Of a DNA stretch of 15,065 nt, positions 6,304 through 13,625 are shown piece by piece. The notes beneath the pieces were generated by a model that searched no databases, was not told the DNA's origin, and worked only from the letters and a program-made list of their open reading frames with translations. A program made the position numbers and the translations under genes. The DNA is taken from the NCBI GenBank assembly GCA_045637485.1, contig JAZTZK010000307.1, positions 1 to 15,065 on the forward strand, in the 5' to 3' direction. The stretch's first letter is position 1, and each line of letters opens with the position of its first letter. The stretch comes from UBA2862 sp045637485. Its GTDB lineage: Bacteria > Bacillota > Clostridia > Christensenellales > Aristaeellaceae.

Positions 6304-7821
6304 TCACGGCCTGCCGTCGCGCCGCCCGGTCTGCCGGGGCCGACCTCGATTCCCGCCCCGGTCCCTGCCTTGGGGCCGCTTCCCGGATCTGACCTGCGCC
6401 TGGCCGCGCCGGGAAGCCGAGCGTCTTCTGCGCGCCTTCGCCCTGCGCCGCTCGGCCCGCTTCAGCGCGCCCACAACGGCGATGGCCGAGGCGGACAGCA
6501 CCAGCGCCAGTATCACCATTATGACCAGGCCCGAGCCCTTATGACGGACGGGCTGCGAGGGCGTCTCGGTGCTTTGGACGACCTCGGTCGGCTCCGGTTC
6601 GCCTGTGGGCGTCGGCTCCGGCTTCACCGCGATGGAACGGGACGCCGTCAGTGTCGCCTTCACGGGCGCGCCGTCGACCGCGCAGGTCACGGTTCCCATC
6701 ACGTCGCCTCCCTCGATGGGCGCGACAAAATCCCTCTCCCACGTCACGGAAATCAGGCGATCCACAGCGGCGTCCAGCGACGCTTCGCTGCCCGCGATCA
6801 CCGGCACGGTTGCCCCTGACCCCTCATCCACAGAGAGCTTCAGCGCAAGGCTGCCTCCGTCATCCGGATCCGCGTTCTCCACCTGGATCTGGCGGAACCG
6901 ACTGTTCGCCGCCCTTTCGATCAGCGCCTTTGCCGTCACCCGCTCGTAGCGGGTAAAGCCATACTCAAACAGCCGCGCGGCGTCGTACCATTTGGACATC
7001 TCCGCCTCGCACTTCAGCACCACGCAGATCAGCCGCATGCCGTCGCGCTCCGCCGAGCCCACGAAGCACCAGCCGGCCTTGTTGTGGTGCCCGGTCTTGA
7101 TGCCGGTGCAATCGGGATAGTAATACTTTTCTCCGCTTTGGAGCAGAGTATTTCTGGACACAATCTCCTGCTGCACCGTCTTTCCGTCCCGCTGGATGCT
7201 CATCGTCCACTTCGGCGCGGCGACGATCCTGCGGAATTCCGGGTTTTTCATCGCCTCCAGCGAAATCAGCGCCAGGTCCTGGGCGGTGGTGTAGTGCTCG
7301 GAGTCGTGGTAGCCGTGGGCGTTGACGTAATGGGTGCCCTCGCAGCCGATCTGGGCGGCGCGCCGGTTCATATGCTCCACAAAGGCCTCGATACTGCCGT
7401 CCACCAGGACCGCCACGGCGTTGGCGCCGTCGTTGCCTGAGGAGAGCATGAAGCCGTAGAGCAGGTCGGCAAAGGGCACCGCGTCCCCCGGCTTCACCGG
7501 CACCACCGAGCTGCCCTCGGGCACATCGCCGGCTTCGGCGGGAATGGTAACCTGCTCTTCCAACCCGATCCCGCTCTCCAGGCCCAGCAGCAGCGTCATG
7601 ATCTTCGTGGTGCTGGCCGGGTACATCCGCACCCTCGAATCCTTGGAAAACAGCACCTCGCCCGTATCCTCGTCCACCAGCAGCGCCGATTCGGCGTACA
7701 GGTGGGACGGGTCCAGGTTCTGGGGCTGGTTCATGTCGTATTCCGCCCTGCCGACAGCCGCCGGGGCGCAGCAAACCCACACCGCCAGCGCCACGGCCAG
7801 GAAACGCTTGGCAAACCGCAT
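6304..7821 (-). CDS. D-alanyl-D-alanine carboxypeptidase, S11 family (DacF-like), copy 2, with Arg-rich tail
   Basis: A paralogue of the following gene with the same architecture, 505 residues from the start at 7821. Signal peptide 1-26; catalytic S70-T-T-K73, S128-G-N130 and K242-T-G244; a C-terminal beta domain; a Pro/Glu/Thr-rich linker; one membrane helix; then about 52 residues containing 20 Arg and 3 Lys, with RG-type low complexity. The catalytic domain should trim peptidoglycan stem peptides outside the membrane while the tail lies in the cytoplasm. The ATG at 7821 has GAGGAG nine bases upstream and begins a proper signal peptide; an in-frame ATG at 7884 would add 21 unneeded residues. 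The two copies are near-identical around the active site and diverge at their C-termini. It is the first gene of the leftward wall-enzyme group, back to back with the two-component operon. Confidence 0.95.
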   Translation of the reverse strand: MRFAKRFLAVALAVWVCCAPAAVGRAEYDMNQPQNLDPSHLYAESALLVDEDTGEVLFSKDSRVRMYPASTTKIMTLLLGLESGIGLEEQVTIPAEAGDVPEGSSVVPVKPGDAVPFADLLYGFMLSSGNDGANAVAVLVDGSIEAFVEHMNRRAAQIGCEGTHYVNAHGYHDSEHYTTAQDLALISLEAMKNPEFRRIVAAPKWTMSIQRDGKTVQQEIVSRNTLLQSGEKYYYPDCTGIKTGHHNKAGWCFVGSAERDGMRLICVVLKCEAEMSKWYDAARLFEYGFTRYERVTAKALIERAANSRFRQIQVENADPDDGGSLALKLSVDEGSGATVPVIAGSEASLDAAVDRLISVTWERDFVAPIEGGDVMGTVTCAVDGAPVKATLTASRSIAVKPEPTPTGEPEPTEVVQSTETPSQPVRHKGSGLVIMVILALVLSASAIAVVGALKRAERRRAKARRRRSASRRGQAQVRSGKRPQGRDRGGNRGRPRQTGRRDGRP

Positions 7822-7910
7822 CAGGCAATACTCCTCAAACCGCAGGGGGCAAGTTGCCGTCTGCGGAAAAACGTAAGTATACAATAGTCGACCTTACTAT
7901 ATTATCACCA

Positions 7911-7936
7911 ATGGGCGCTTTTGTACAGCGCCCCAT
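7911..7936. repeat. GC-rich palindrome in the divergent intergenic region (operator candidate)
   Basis: GGGCGCT (7913-7919) and AGCGCCC (7927-7933) are perfectly complementary around TTTGTAC. The stem extends by two more pairs (AT/AT) if one C is bulged. No T-run follows on either strand, so it is not a terminator. It stands out in an AT-rich region, about 30 bases upstream of the response-regulator promoter -35. It could be a regulator-binding site. Confidence 0.45.
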
Positions 7937-7964
7937 GAAAAATCTAACATTTAAAAAAAACAGC

Positions 7965-7993
7965 TTGAAATAATGACAGGAATCGTTTATAAT
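7965..7993 (+). promoter_or_regulatory. Sigma-A promoter of the two-component/lipoprotein operon
   Basis: TTGAAA (7965-7970), a 17-base spacer and TATAAT (7988-7993): 5 of 6 and 6 of 6 matches. It predicts a 5' leader of about 70 bases before the response-regulator ATG at 8070. No other good promoter is seen before the kinase or lipoprotein genes. Confidence 0.9.
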
Positions 7994-8055
7994 AATAACA
8001 AATTGATGAATATGTGATGTCATAGGATGCGATTTCAGCGTCACAGTGGCTTTAT

Positions 8056-8061
8056 AAGGAG
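8056..8061 (+). promoter_or_regulatory. Ribosome binding site of the response regulator
   Basis: AAGGAGGATATACC precedes the ATG at 8070. This is a full-strength Shine-Dalgarno at optimal spacing and fixes the start of the regulator. Confidence 0.85.
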
Positions 8062-8069
8062 GATATACC

Positions 8070-8762
8070 ATGCCGAAGCGGATACTGATCGTCGATGACG
8101 AGCCCCTGATTGTAAAAGGATTGAAATATTCTCTCGAGCAGGACAGCTATGAGACGGATTCTGCCGCAGATGGCGAAGAAGCGTTGAACAAGTTTTTCGC
8201 CGGACATTACGACCTCGTCCTCTTGGACGTCATGCTGCCCAAGATCGACGGCATTGAGGTCTGTCAGCGCATCCGCGAGCGCAGCAACGTCTCCATCATC
8301 ATGCTCACCGCCAAGGGCGACGACATGGACAAGATATTGGGCCTGGAATACGGCGCGGACGACTACATGACCAAGCCCTTCAACATCCTGGAGGTCAAGG
8401 CGCGTATACGCACCATCTTCCGTCGCACCACGATGATGCAGCGGGAAAACGGCCAGCGCATCATCACCGTGCGGGACATGCAGCTGAACGTGAACAACCG
8501 CTCCGTCACCGTCTCCGGCCGGGAGGTCAACCTGACGGCGAAGGAGTTCGACCTGCTGCACCTGTTCGTCACCAACCGCGGCAAGGTCTTCTCCAGGGAG
8601 AACCTGCTGGAGACGATTTGGAAATACGATTACCTGGGCGACCTGCGCACCGTGGACGTGCACATTCGCCGCCTGCGCGAGAAGATCGAAAAGGTACCCA
8701 GCCAGCCGGAGTATATCTTCACCAAGTGGGGAGTTGGCTATTATTTCACTGACAAGGATTAA
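8070..8762 (+). CDS. OmpR/PhoB-family response regulator
   Basis: A cytoplasmic transcription factor of 230 residues. The receiver domain (about 3-118) has the acidic pair D9/D10, phospho-acceptor D53 (LVLLDVMLPK), T80 and K102 (MTKPF), all as expected for an active protein. A winged-helix DNA-binding domain spans about 130-228 and contains LTAKEFDLLHLF and VDVHIRRLREKIE, with a GVGYYF end. It is the first gene of the operon, behind a near-consensus promoter and an excellent ribosome binding site. It overlaps the kinase reading frame by 29 bases, so the two are translationally coupled cognate partners. It resembles WalR, PhoP and MtrA-type regulators; which one cannot be fixed without comparison. 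Gene order with a GerMN lipoprotein suggests an MtrA-like role in envelope control, and the divergent carboxypeptidase genes are candidate targets. Confidence 0.96.
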   Translation: MPKRILIVDDEPLIVKGLKYSLEQDSYETDSAADGEEALNKFFAGHYDLVLLDVMLPKIDGIEVCQRIRERSNVSIIMLTAKGDDMDKILGLEYGADDYMTKPFNILEVKARIRTIFRRTTMMQRENGQRIITVRDMQLNVNNRSVTVSGREVNLTAKEFDLLHLFVTNRGKVFSRENLLETIWKYDYLGDLRTVDVHIRRLREKIEKVPSQPEYIFTKWGVGYYFTDKD

Positions 8763-10227
8763 AGCCTTCATACACTCCATACGCTGGAAGATCACCATCG
8801 CCTATCTGCTGATCATCGTCGTGGCGTTTTGCGTCATAGGGTTTTCGTTGATCCAGCTGGTAGGCGAATATCTGTTTAACCAGCGCACGCGGGACGACCA
8901 GCGCATCGCGGAAAGCCTCTCGGAGGCCTTCGGCGGTCTTTTGTCGACATCGGACGTGCGGGGCATGTACGACGCCGCCCTGCAGACCGCCCGTTCCGAG
9001 CAGGGCCGGGTGCTGGTGCTGGACCGGCTGTGCACCGTGCAGGTGGACACCAATTCCCAGCTGAACGGCCAGCGCTTCATCACCTCCGAGATCAACAATG
9101 TGCTGGGCGGCGCAGACGGCGACTATGGCTTTTACGACGTGGGCGGCGCCAACGCATACTGGCTGCGGGCCGCGATGAACGCCTTCTCCGGCGTCAACGC
9201 CATGACCGGCCTGTACGCACGGGGCATCCGCAACGCCTCGGGCAACCTGCTGGGCGTGCTGGTGTACATCTCCCAGGTCCAGGAGATCTATGAAAGCCTG
9301 AGGGAGATCCAGCTGAAGATACTGGCCTGGATGGCCATCGTGGCCCTGGCGGTGCTCGTCGTGAACGCGCTGGTGCTGCGCACCATCACCCGGCCCATCG
9401 GCGAGCTGAACCAGGGCATCGCCCGGATGGGCCAGGGCGACCTGTCCGCCCGGGTCAACGTGCGGGGCAGGAACGAATTCGCCACCCTGGCCAAGGCCTT
9501 CAACTCGATGTCCGAGCGCCTGGAGCAGCTGGACAAATCCAGGAGCCAGTTCGTCTCCAACGCCTCCCACGAGTTGAAGACCCCGCTGAGTACCATCAAA
9601 ATTCTGATTGAAACCCTGCTGTACCAGGATCCGTTGGATCCCGGCATGGCCAAGGAATTCATGACCGACGTCAACAAGGAGATCGACCGCCTGAACCGCA
9701 TTGTCAGCGACCTGCTGACGCTGGTGAACATCGACAGCGGCATCAGGATGAACATGGAGGACCTGGATATCGGCGCGCTGCTCCAGGAGCAGGTGAAGCG
9801 CCTGGCCCCCCTCGCCCGTGAAAACGGCATCGAGCTGGACTGCGCCTGCAAGGAGGCGCTGGAGGTCAACGGCGACGCGCTGAAGCTGCAACAGGTGGTC
9901 TACAACATCATCGACAACGCCATCAAGTATACGCCCCGAGGCGGCGAGGTGCACTGCACGCTGGTCCGGTCCGGGAAAAAAGCCGTCATCCGCGTCAGCG
10001 ACACCGGCGTTGGCATACCCTCGGAGGACCTGCCCCACATCTTCGACCGATTCTACCGCGTGGACAAGGCGCGCTCCCGCGAGACGGGCGGCACCGGCCT
10101 GGGCCTGTCCATCGTGAAGCAATTCGTACTGCTCCACGGCGGCAACATCAACGCCGAGAGCACCCTCGGCAAGGGTACGACGTTCATCATCGAGCTGCCG
10201 TTGGCCGTGAATAAGCAGGAGGGATAA
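8734..10227 (+). CDS. Membrane sensor histidine kinase (HAMP-HisKA-HATPase)
   Basis: About 497 residues. TM1 at about 17-43, an extracytoplasmic sensor region of about 150 residues (44-196) with no recognised fold, TM2 at 197-215, and HAMP at 216-268. HisKA carries phospho-acceptor H279 in SHELKTPLS. The ATPase domain has an N-box (NIIDNAIKYTP, 391-401), DTGVG (423-427) and GGTGLGLS (452-459). All catalytic motifs look intact and there is no PAS domain. The start is uncertain: no in-frame ATG precedes TM1. The first candidate, TTG at 8734, directly abuts GGGGAG (8728-8733), while ATT codons at 8740 and 8743 have better spacing. All candidates overlap the regulator gene, so coupling is certain even if the codon is not. 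The lipoprotein gene starts three bases after its stop. Its likely job is sensing envelope state and phosphorylating the upstream regulator. Confidence 0.95.
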   Translation: MAIISLTRIKAFIHSIRWKITIAYLLIIVVAFCVIGFSLIQLVGEYLFNQRTRDDQRIAESLSEAFGGLLSTSDVRGMYDAALQTARSEQGRVLVLDRLCTVQVDTNSQLNGQRFITSEINNVLGGADGDYGFYDVGGANAYWLRAAMNAFSGVNAMTGLYARGIRNASGNLLGVLVYISQVQEIYESLREIQLKILAWMAIVALAVLVVNALVLRTITRPIGELNQGIARMGQGDLSARVNVRGRNEFATLAKAFNSMSERLEQLDKSRSQFVSNASHELKTPLSTIKILIETLLYQDPLDPGMAKEFMTDVNKEIDRLNRIVSDLLTLVNIDSGIRMNMEDLDIGALLQEQVKRLAPLARENGIELDCACKEALEVNGDALKLQQVVYNIIDNAIKYTPRGGEVHCTLVRSGKKAVIRVSDTGVGIPSEDLPHIFDRFYRVDKARSRETGGTGLGLSIVKQFVLLHGGNINAESTLGKGTTFIIELPLAVNKQEG

Positions 10228-10230
10228 GCG

Positions 10231-11733
10231 ATGCGCAGGACAATCTTGACGGGCATCGTCTACGCCCTCGTCGCCGCGCTGCTGGGCGGATGCGCCCTGA
10301 CGAACAGGGAGCCGGAGGCCGTGACGGAGATCCGACTGCCGGAGCCCACCCAGGAGCCCGAAAATATGATACTGGGCGAAAAGCTGTCCGCCGCGCCCAC
10401 CGAGGTGACGCTGTATTTCGCCGCCCAGGACGGCACCGGATTTTCGGCGGTCACCCGCATGATCTCCAGGAACGCCGGCGAAAGCCTGCCGCAGGCCGCG
10501 GTGACCACCCTGCTGGACAGCGGCGCGGAGCGCAATATGCTCTCCATGGCCGACACGCGAATGCTGGGCTGCGAATACGCCTGCGGCACCGCGACCGTCA
10601 ACCTTTCCATAGATGCCCGGAACGTTCAGAGCCCCCAGGAGCTGCTGGCGCTGCAAACCTCCATCGGCAACACCCTGCTGGGCATCGACGGCGTCAGCGG
10701 CGTCAACGTGCTCATCGGCGACCTCAGCGAGAGCCACTGCCAGCTTCCGCTGGGCATCCAAACCGAGCCCGTCACCAGCGTGGCGGCGGCCTATGCCCAG
10801 CTCCAGGCTGAGCGGGACCGGTTGTCCCAGGCGGAGCAGGCCGAGCCCGTCACCCGCTTCGCCCTGCTGTACTTCCCCTCCGCCACGGGCGACTGGCTGA
10901 TACCGGAGCTTCGCAGCATCTCCGTCGGCCCGGAGGGCTTCGTTTCGGCGCTGTTCGGCGCGTTGAGGGCCGGTCCCAGGGAGGAGACCTGCGCCACCGC
11001 TTCGATCCCCGAGGGCGTGGAGCTTTTGGACGGCAATCCGTCCATACAAACCCTTTCCAACGGCGAGCGGATCCTGGACCTGAACTTCGCCTCGACCCTT
11101 ATGCCCTACATGGCCCTCTCCGGCCTGCCGGTCTGGAAGCTGGTCGGTTCCATCGCCATGACGATGTGTTCATTCCTGCCCGATCTGGACGCCGTGCGCG
11201 TGATGGTCAACAGCGAACCGATCACCGCCTGCGAACGGGACGACACCGTCATGGAATTCGAGGAAGGCAAGATACACCGCCGGGATTTTGCCGGCCGTGT
11301 GGGCAGCACCATCAATCTCTACCTGGTCAACAGCGAGGGCATGCTCCAGCCGACGCGGCGCGCCGTCTCGATGCGCAGCGCGCTGTCGCCCCGCAGCCTG
11401 CTGGTAGAGATGATCAAGTCCGCCGGCGAGGACGACCAACCGGGCTTTCCCATCCCCGAGGGCATACAGCCCGTGGACATACTGGGGGTGCAGACCTCCG
11501 GCGGCATTGCCAGGGTCAACCTGTCCGGCGCCTTCTACCGCTGCTGCCAGGTACTGAACGCCCGTGAGGAGCGCAGCCTGATCTACGCGATGGTCGATAC
11601 GCTGTGCCAGCTGGACGGCATACGGGGCGTGCGCTTCTATGTAGAGGGCCTGGCTGCGGAAACCATGGCCGGCGGCATCTACCTGAAGAGCGTGCTGCTG
11701 CCCAACCCGGGGATCATCGTCCAGCGGCAGTAA
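10231..11733 (+). CDS. Lipoprotein with three GerMN-like repeats (LpqB/GerM-like)
   Basis: A 500-residue lipoprotein. The signal ends in the lipobox LGGC with Cys21 as the lipidated residue, followed by a Pro/Glu-rich linker. Three similar modules follow at about 57-164, 208-327 and 358-473. Each has an opening strand (VTLYF, FALLYF, INLYL), a helix with an LL or LFGAL-type core, a strand with an x-V/L-N/D-L-S/F turn (TVNLS, ILDLNF, RVNLS) and a closing strand (VNVLIGD, VRVMVN, VRFYVEG). This is the GerMN (Germane) pattern found in spore germination protein GerM and in actinobacterial LpqB. It starts three bases after the kinase stop, with GGAGG inside the kinase end, so it belongs to the operon. 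It probably sits outside the membrane near the kinase sensor and may modulate it. Family assignment by pattern is good; the signalling role is inference from gene order. Confidence 0.88.
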   Translation: MRRTILTGIVYALVAALLGGCALTNREPEAVTEIRLPEPTQEPENMILGEKLSAAPTEVTLYFAAQDGTGFSAVTRMISRNAGESLPQAAVTTLLDSGAERNMLSMADTRMLGCEYACGTATVNLSIDARNVQSPQELLALQTSIGNTLLGIDGVSGVNVLIGDLSESHCQLPLGIQTEPVTSVAAAYAQLQAERDRLSQAEQAEPVTRFALLYFPSATGDWLIPELRSISVGPEGFVSALFGALRAGPREETCATASIPEGVELLDGNPSIQTLSNGERILDLNFASTLMPYMALSGLPVWKLVGSIAMTMCSFLPDLDAVRVMVNSEPITACERDDTVMEFEEGKIHRRDFAGRVGSTINLYLVNSEGMLQPTRRAVSMRSALSPRSLLVEMIKSAGEDDQPGFPIPEGIQPVDILGVQTSGGIARVNLSGAFYRCCQVLNAREERSLIYAMVDTLCQLDGIRGVRFYVEGLAAETMAGGIYLKSVLLPNPGIIVQRQ

Positions 11734-11735
11734 TC

Positions 11736-13454
11736 CTATAATACGATCTGAACATCCCTGTCCCGCAGCCAGCTGTTCACCTGCCAGAGGTAGCCCAGCA
11801 GCTGCGGACCGGCCATCAGCTGGCCGAACCAGGGCGTATCCACCGGGTTCAGCGCGCTCTGCGCCAGCCGCTTCAACCGCTTGCGGTCGATCAGCCGGAA
11901 GATCGGCGCGTCCACGTCCTCGGTCAGCCGCAGCGCCATGCTCCGCACGATGCCGCTGAATTCCGGGCTGCACGTCTTCGGATAGGGGCTCTTCGTGCGC
12001 CGCAGCAGCTTTTCCGGCAGCAGGTCTGCCACGGCCTCCCGAAACAGGCCCTTCTCCTGCCCGCCCATGAACTTCATCTTCCAGGGCACATTGTATACGT
12101 ACTGCACCAGCCGCTCGTCGCACAGCGGCGTCAGCACCTCAAGGCCCGCGCCGTCGCACATCCGCTGGGCCCGCTCCTGAAGGTTGGGCATGAAGAACTC
12201 AATGCAAAGCCTTTGCAGCGTCCGAAGCCTGCGCTCGTTTGCCTCAAAACCCGCCCCCGGGTCAGCCGCGGCCCTGCGGGTGGCGAACACATCCGCCACG
12301 TATTCCTTCAGCCTGAGCGCCTCCCTCAATTCGGGCCGAAGCAGGCTTTCCCGCAATTCGAGGGAGCCCGACCAGGGAAAATCCTCCAGCGGCGCCGTGC
12401 CCTTGAACCAGGGATAGCCGCCGAACACCTCGTCCCCGCACTCGCCGGATACGACGCAGGCGTCGAAGCCCGCGATCTGTTCCGCAAACAGCATCAGCGA
12501 CGAATCGATGTCCGCCATGCCGGGGAAGCCCCGGAGGGACATGGCCCGGTCCAGCCCCCTCGCCAGGTCCCGCTGCGTCAGCATCGCCGTGCGGTGCTGG
12601 GTGCCGAAGGCGCGCACCGCCTCCCACACATAGGGCGCGTCCATCTCCGGGCGGAAGGCATTGGCCACGAAGTCCCGGGCGTTGTCCTGGTAGTCAACGG
12701 AAAAGCTCCGCAGGGGCGTGACCCGATCCTTCAGCAGCGCCGTGAGCGCCGTGGAATCCAGACCGCCGGAGAGCATCACCGCGGGCTTTAGCGCCGCCGC
12801 TTCCCCGACGCACTGCTCCAAAAGGCAGCGGGTTCGGCGGACGGTGGTCGGGGCATCCTCCCCGTGAGGCTCATCCCTGAGTCTCCAGTAGCGTTGAACG
12901 GTTTCCCTGTCGCCTCTGACGACCAGCGCGCAGCCCGGCTCCAGCGCCAGCATGTGCCGGTAGCAGGTCATACCCGGCGACCGGGCCGGGCCGAGGCCGA
13001 ACATCTCCCGAAGGTTGTCCGGCCCCATCGACGGCTCCACCCTGGCCGCCTTCAGCAGGACGTCGGGATGGTCGGAGAACGCCAGGCTGTCGCCATGCCG
13101 CGCATAGAACACCGGCCTTTCCCCCATGCGATCCCGGACCAGCACCAGCGTATCGGCGGCGGCGTCCATGACGCAGCTGACCACCGGGCCCTCGATGTGG
13201 TTTGGATATTCGACGCCCCAGCGCTGGTAGGCGCGCAGCGCCAGCTCCGATTCGCCCACATCCCCCGCGCAGTCCAGCGCCCTCGCCAGCGCCGACCGAT
13301 TTCGGATGCGTCCCCAGGTCAGGGCCAGCTGCTTTCCCCGGGAAAACACCCCGCGGGCGCACAGCATCATGCGTCCCACGGTGATGCAGGGCGCGTCAAA
13401 TATACCGCTGTTGGAGCGCGAGTAATCCGAATGGTAAACGCCAAAATAGTTCAT
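11736..13454 (-). CDS. Asparagine-synthetase (AsnB) family protein with degenerate glutaminase domain
   Basis: A 572-residue relative of glutamine-dependent asparagine synthetase. The C-terminal synthetase half looks active: the PP-loop SGGLDS (229-234) binds ATP pyrophosphate, and SGECGDEVFGGY (336-347) matches the SGEGSDELFGGY signature. The N-terminal half keeps the fold hallmark VRDRMGERPVFY (106-117). However, it begins MNYFG, not MCG, so the glutaminase nucleophile Cys2 is missing. The usual NGEIYN segment reads WGRIRN (47-52), removing glutamine-binding Asn and Glu, and no RHRGPD motif is present. The start is secure: AAGGAG lies seven bases upstream and a stop codon closes the frame just above. 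It therefore probably uses free ammonia or another amine nucleophile, as do other Cys-less family members (beta-lactam synthetase, lasso cyclases). The substrate is unknown. Its stop is 2 bases from that of the convergent lipoprotein gene. Confidence 0.93.
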   Translation of the reverse strand: MNYFGVYHSDYSRSNSGIFDAPCITVGRMMLCARGVFSRGKQLALTWGRIRNRSALARALDCAGDVGESELALRAYQRWGVEYPNHIEGPVVSCVMDAAADTLVLVRDRMGERPVFYARHGDSLAFSDHPDVLLKAARVEPSMGPDNLREMFGLGPARSPGMTCYRHMLALEPGCALVVRGDRETVQRYWRLRDEPHGEDAPTTVRRTRCLLEQCVGEAAALKPAVMLSGGLDSTALTALLKDRVTPLRSFSVDYQDNARDFVANAFRPEMDAPYVWEAVRAFGTQHRTAMLTQRDLARGLDRAMSLRGFPGMADIDSSLMLFAEQIAGFDACVVSGECGDEVFGGYPWFKGTAPLEDFPWSGSLELRESLLRPELREALRLKEYVADVFATRRAAADPGAGFEANERRLRTLQRLCIEFFMPNLQERAQRMCDGAGLEVLTPLCDERLVQYVYNVPWKMKFMGGQEKGLFREAVADLLPEKLLRRTKSPYPKTCSPEFSGIVRSMALRLTEDVDAPIFRLIDRKRLKRLAQSALNPVDTPWFGQLMAGPQLLGYLWQVNSWLRDRDVQIVL

Positions 13455-13576
13455 TCCACCACTCCTTCATTCGACCTGGGTCAGTTTATGGCGAAGGATG
13501 GCGCGGCATGACGGGATGATTGCGATCAGATGAATGGAAACAGTACGAGCGTTACAGACATGTGCTATGAAGGTGC

Positions 13577-13594
13577 GGCAGCCTTCGGGCCGCC
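13577..13594 (+). other. UUCG-capped hairpin in the rluF leader
   Basis: GGCAGCC, UUCG, GGCCGCC form a 7-bp stem with one A-C mismatch, closed by the very stable C(UUCG)G tetraloop. It lies about 20 bases before the rluF ribosome binding site. It may stabilise the 5' end or be chance in GC-rich DNA. The 171-base gap to the divergent AsnB-family gene shows no convincing promoter on either strand. Confidence 0.35.
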
Positions 13595-13625
13595 ACAGAG
13601 CGAGCGTTTGAATGGAGAAATGACG

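Larger units (their letters stand above)
7822..8069. promoter_or_regulatory. Divergent control region between wall-enzyme genes and two-component operon
   Basis: A 248-base AT-rich gap, in contrast to its GC-rich surroundings. It holds the rightward promoter (7965-7993), a palindrome (7911-7936) and a short imperfect inverted repeat, GTAAG/CTTAC, around 7873-7897. No convincing leftward sigma-A promoter was found for the carboxypeptidase gene: TATACT on the minus strand near 7876-7881 lacks a -35. That leaves alternative sigma factors or activator dependence open. The adjacent OmpR-type regulator is the obvious candidate to bind here. Confidence 0.6.

Noticed and set aside
8746..11049. A 767-codon open frame on the minus strand opposite the kinase and lipoprotein.
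   Set aside because: It spans two genes with strong motifs on the other strand and shows the same antisense composition artefact.
11736..13454. Lasso-peptide or beta-lactam biosynthetic cluster.
   Set aside because: The Cys-less AsnB-family protein alone is suggestive, but no precursor peptide, B-type protease, carrier or transporter gene lies next to it; its neighbours are rluF and a signalling operon.
13455..13625. Promoters for the divergent AsnB-family and rluF genes.
   Set aside because: Candidates such as TTGCGA with an 18-base gap to TACGAG match the -10 consensus poorly; none is good enough to annotate.
13530..13625. N-terminal extension of rluF from the ATG at 13530.
   Set aside because: The extra 32 residues do not resemble the family, and a GGAG site with good spacing supports the ATG at 13626.
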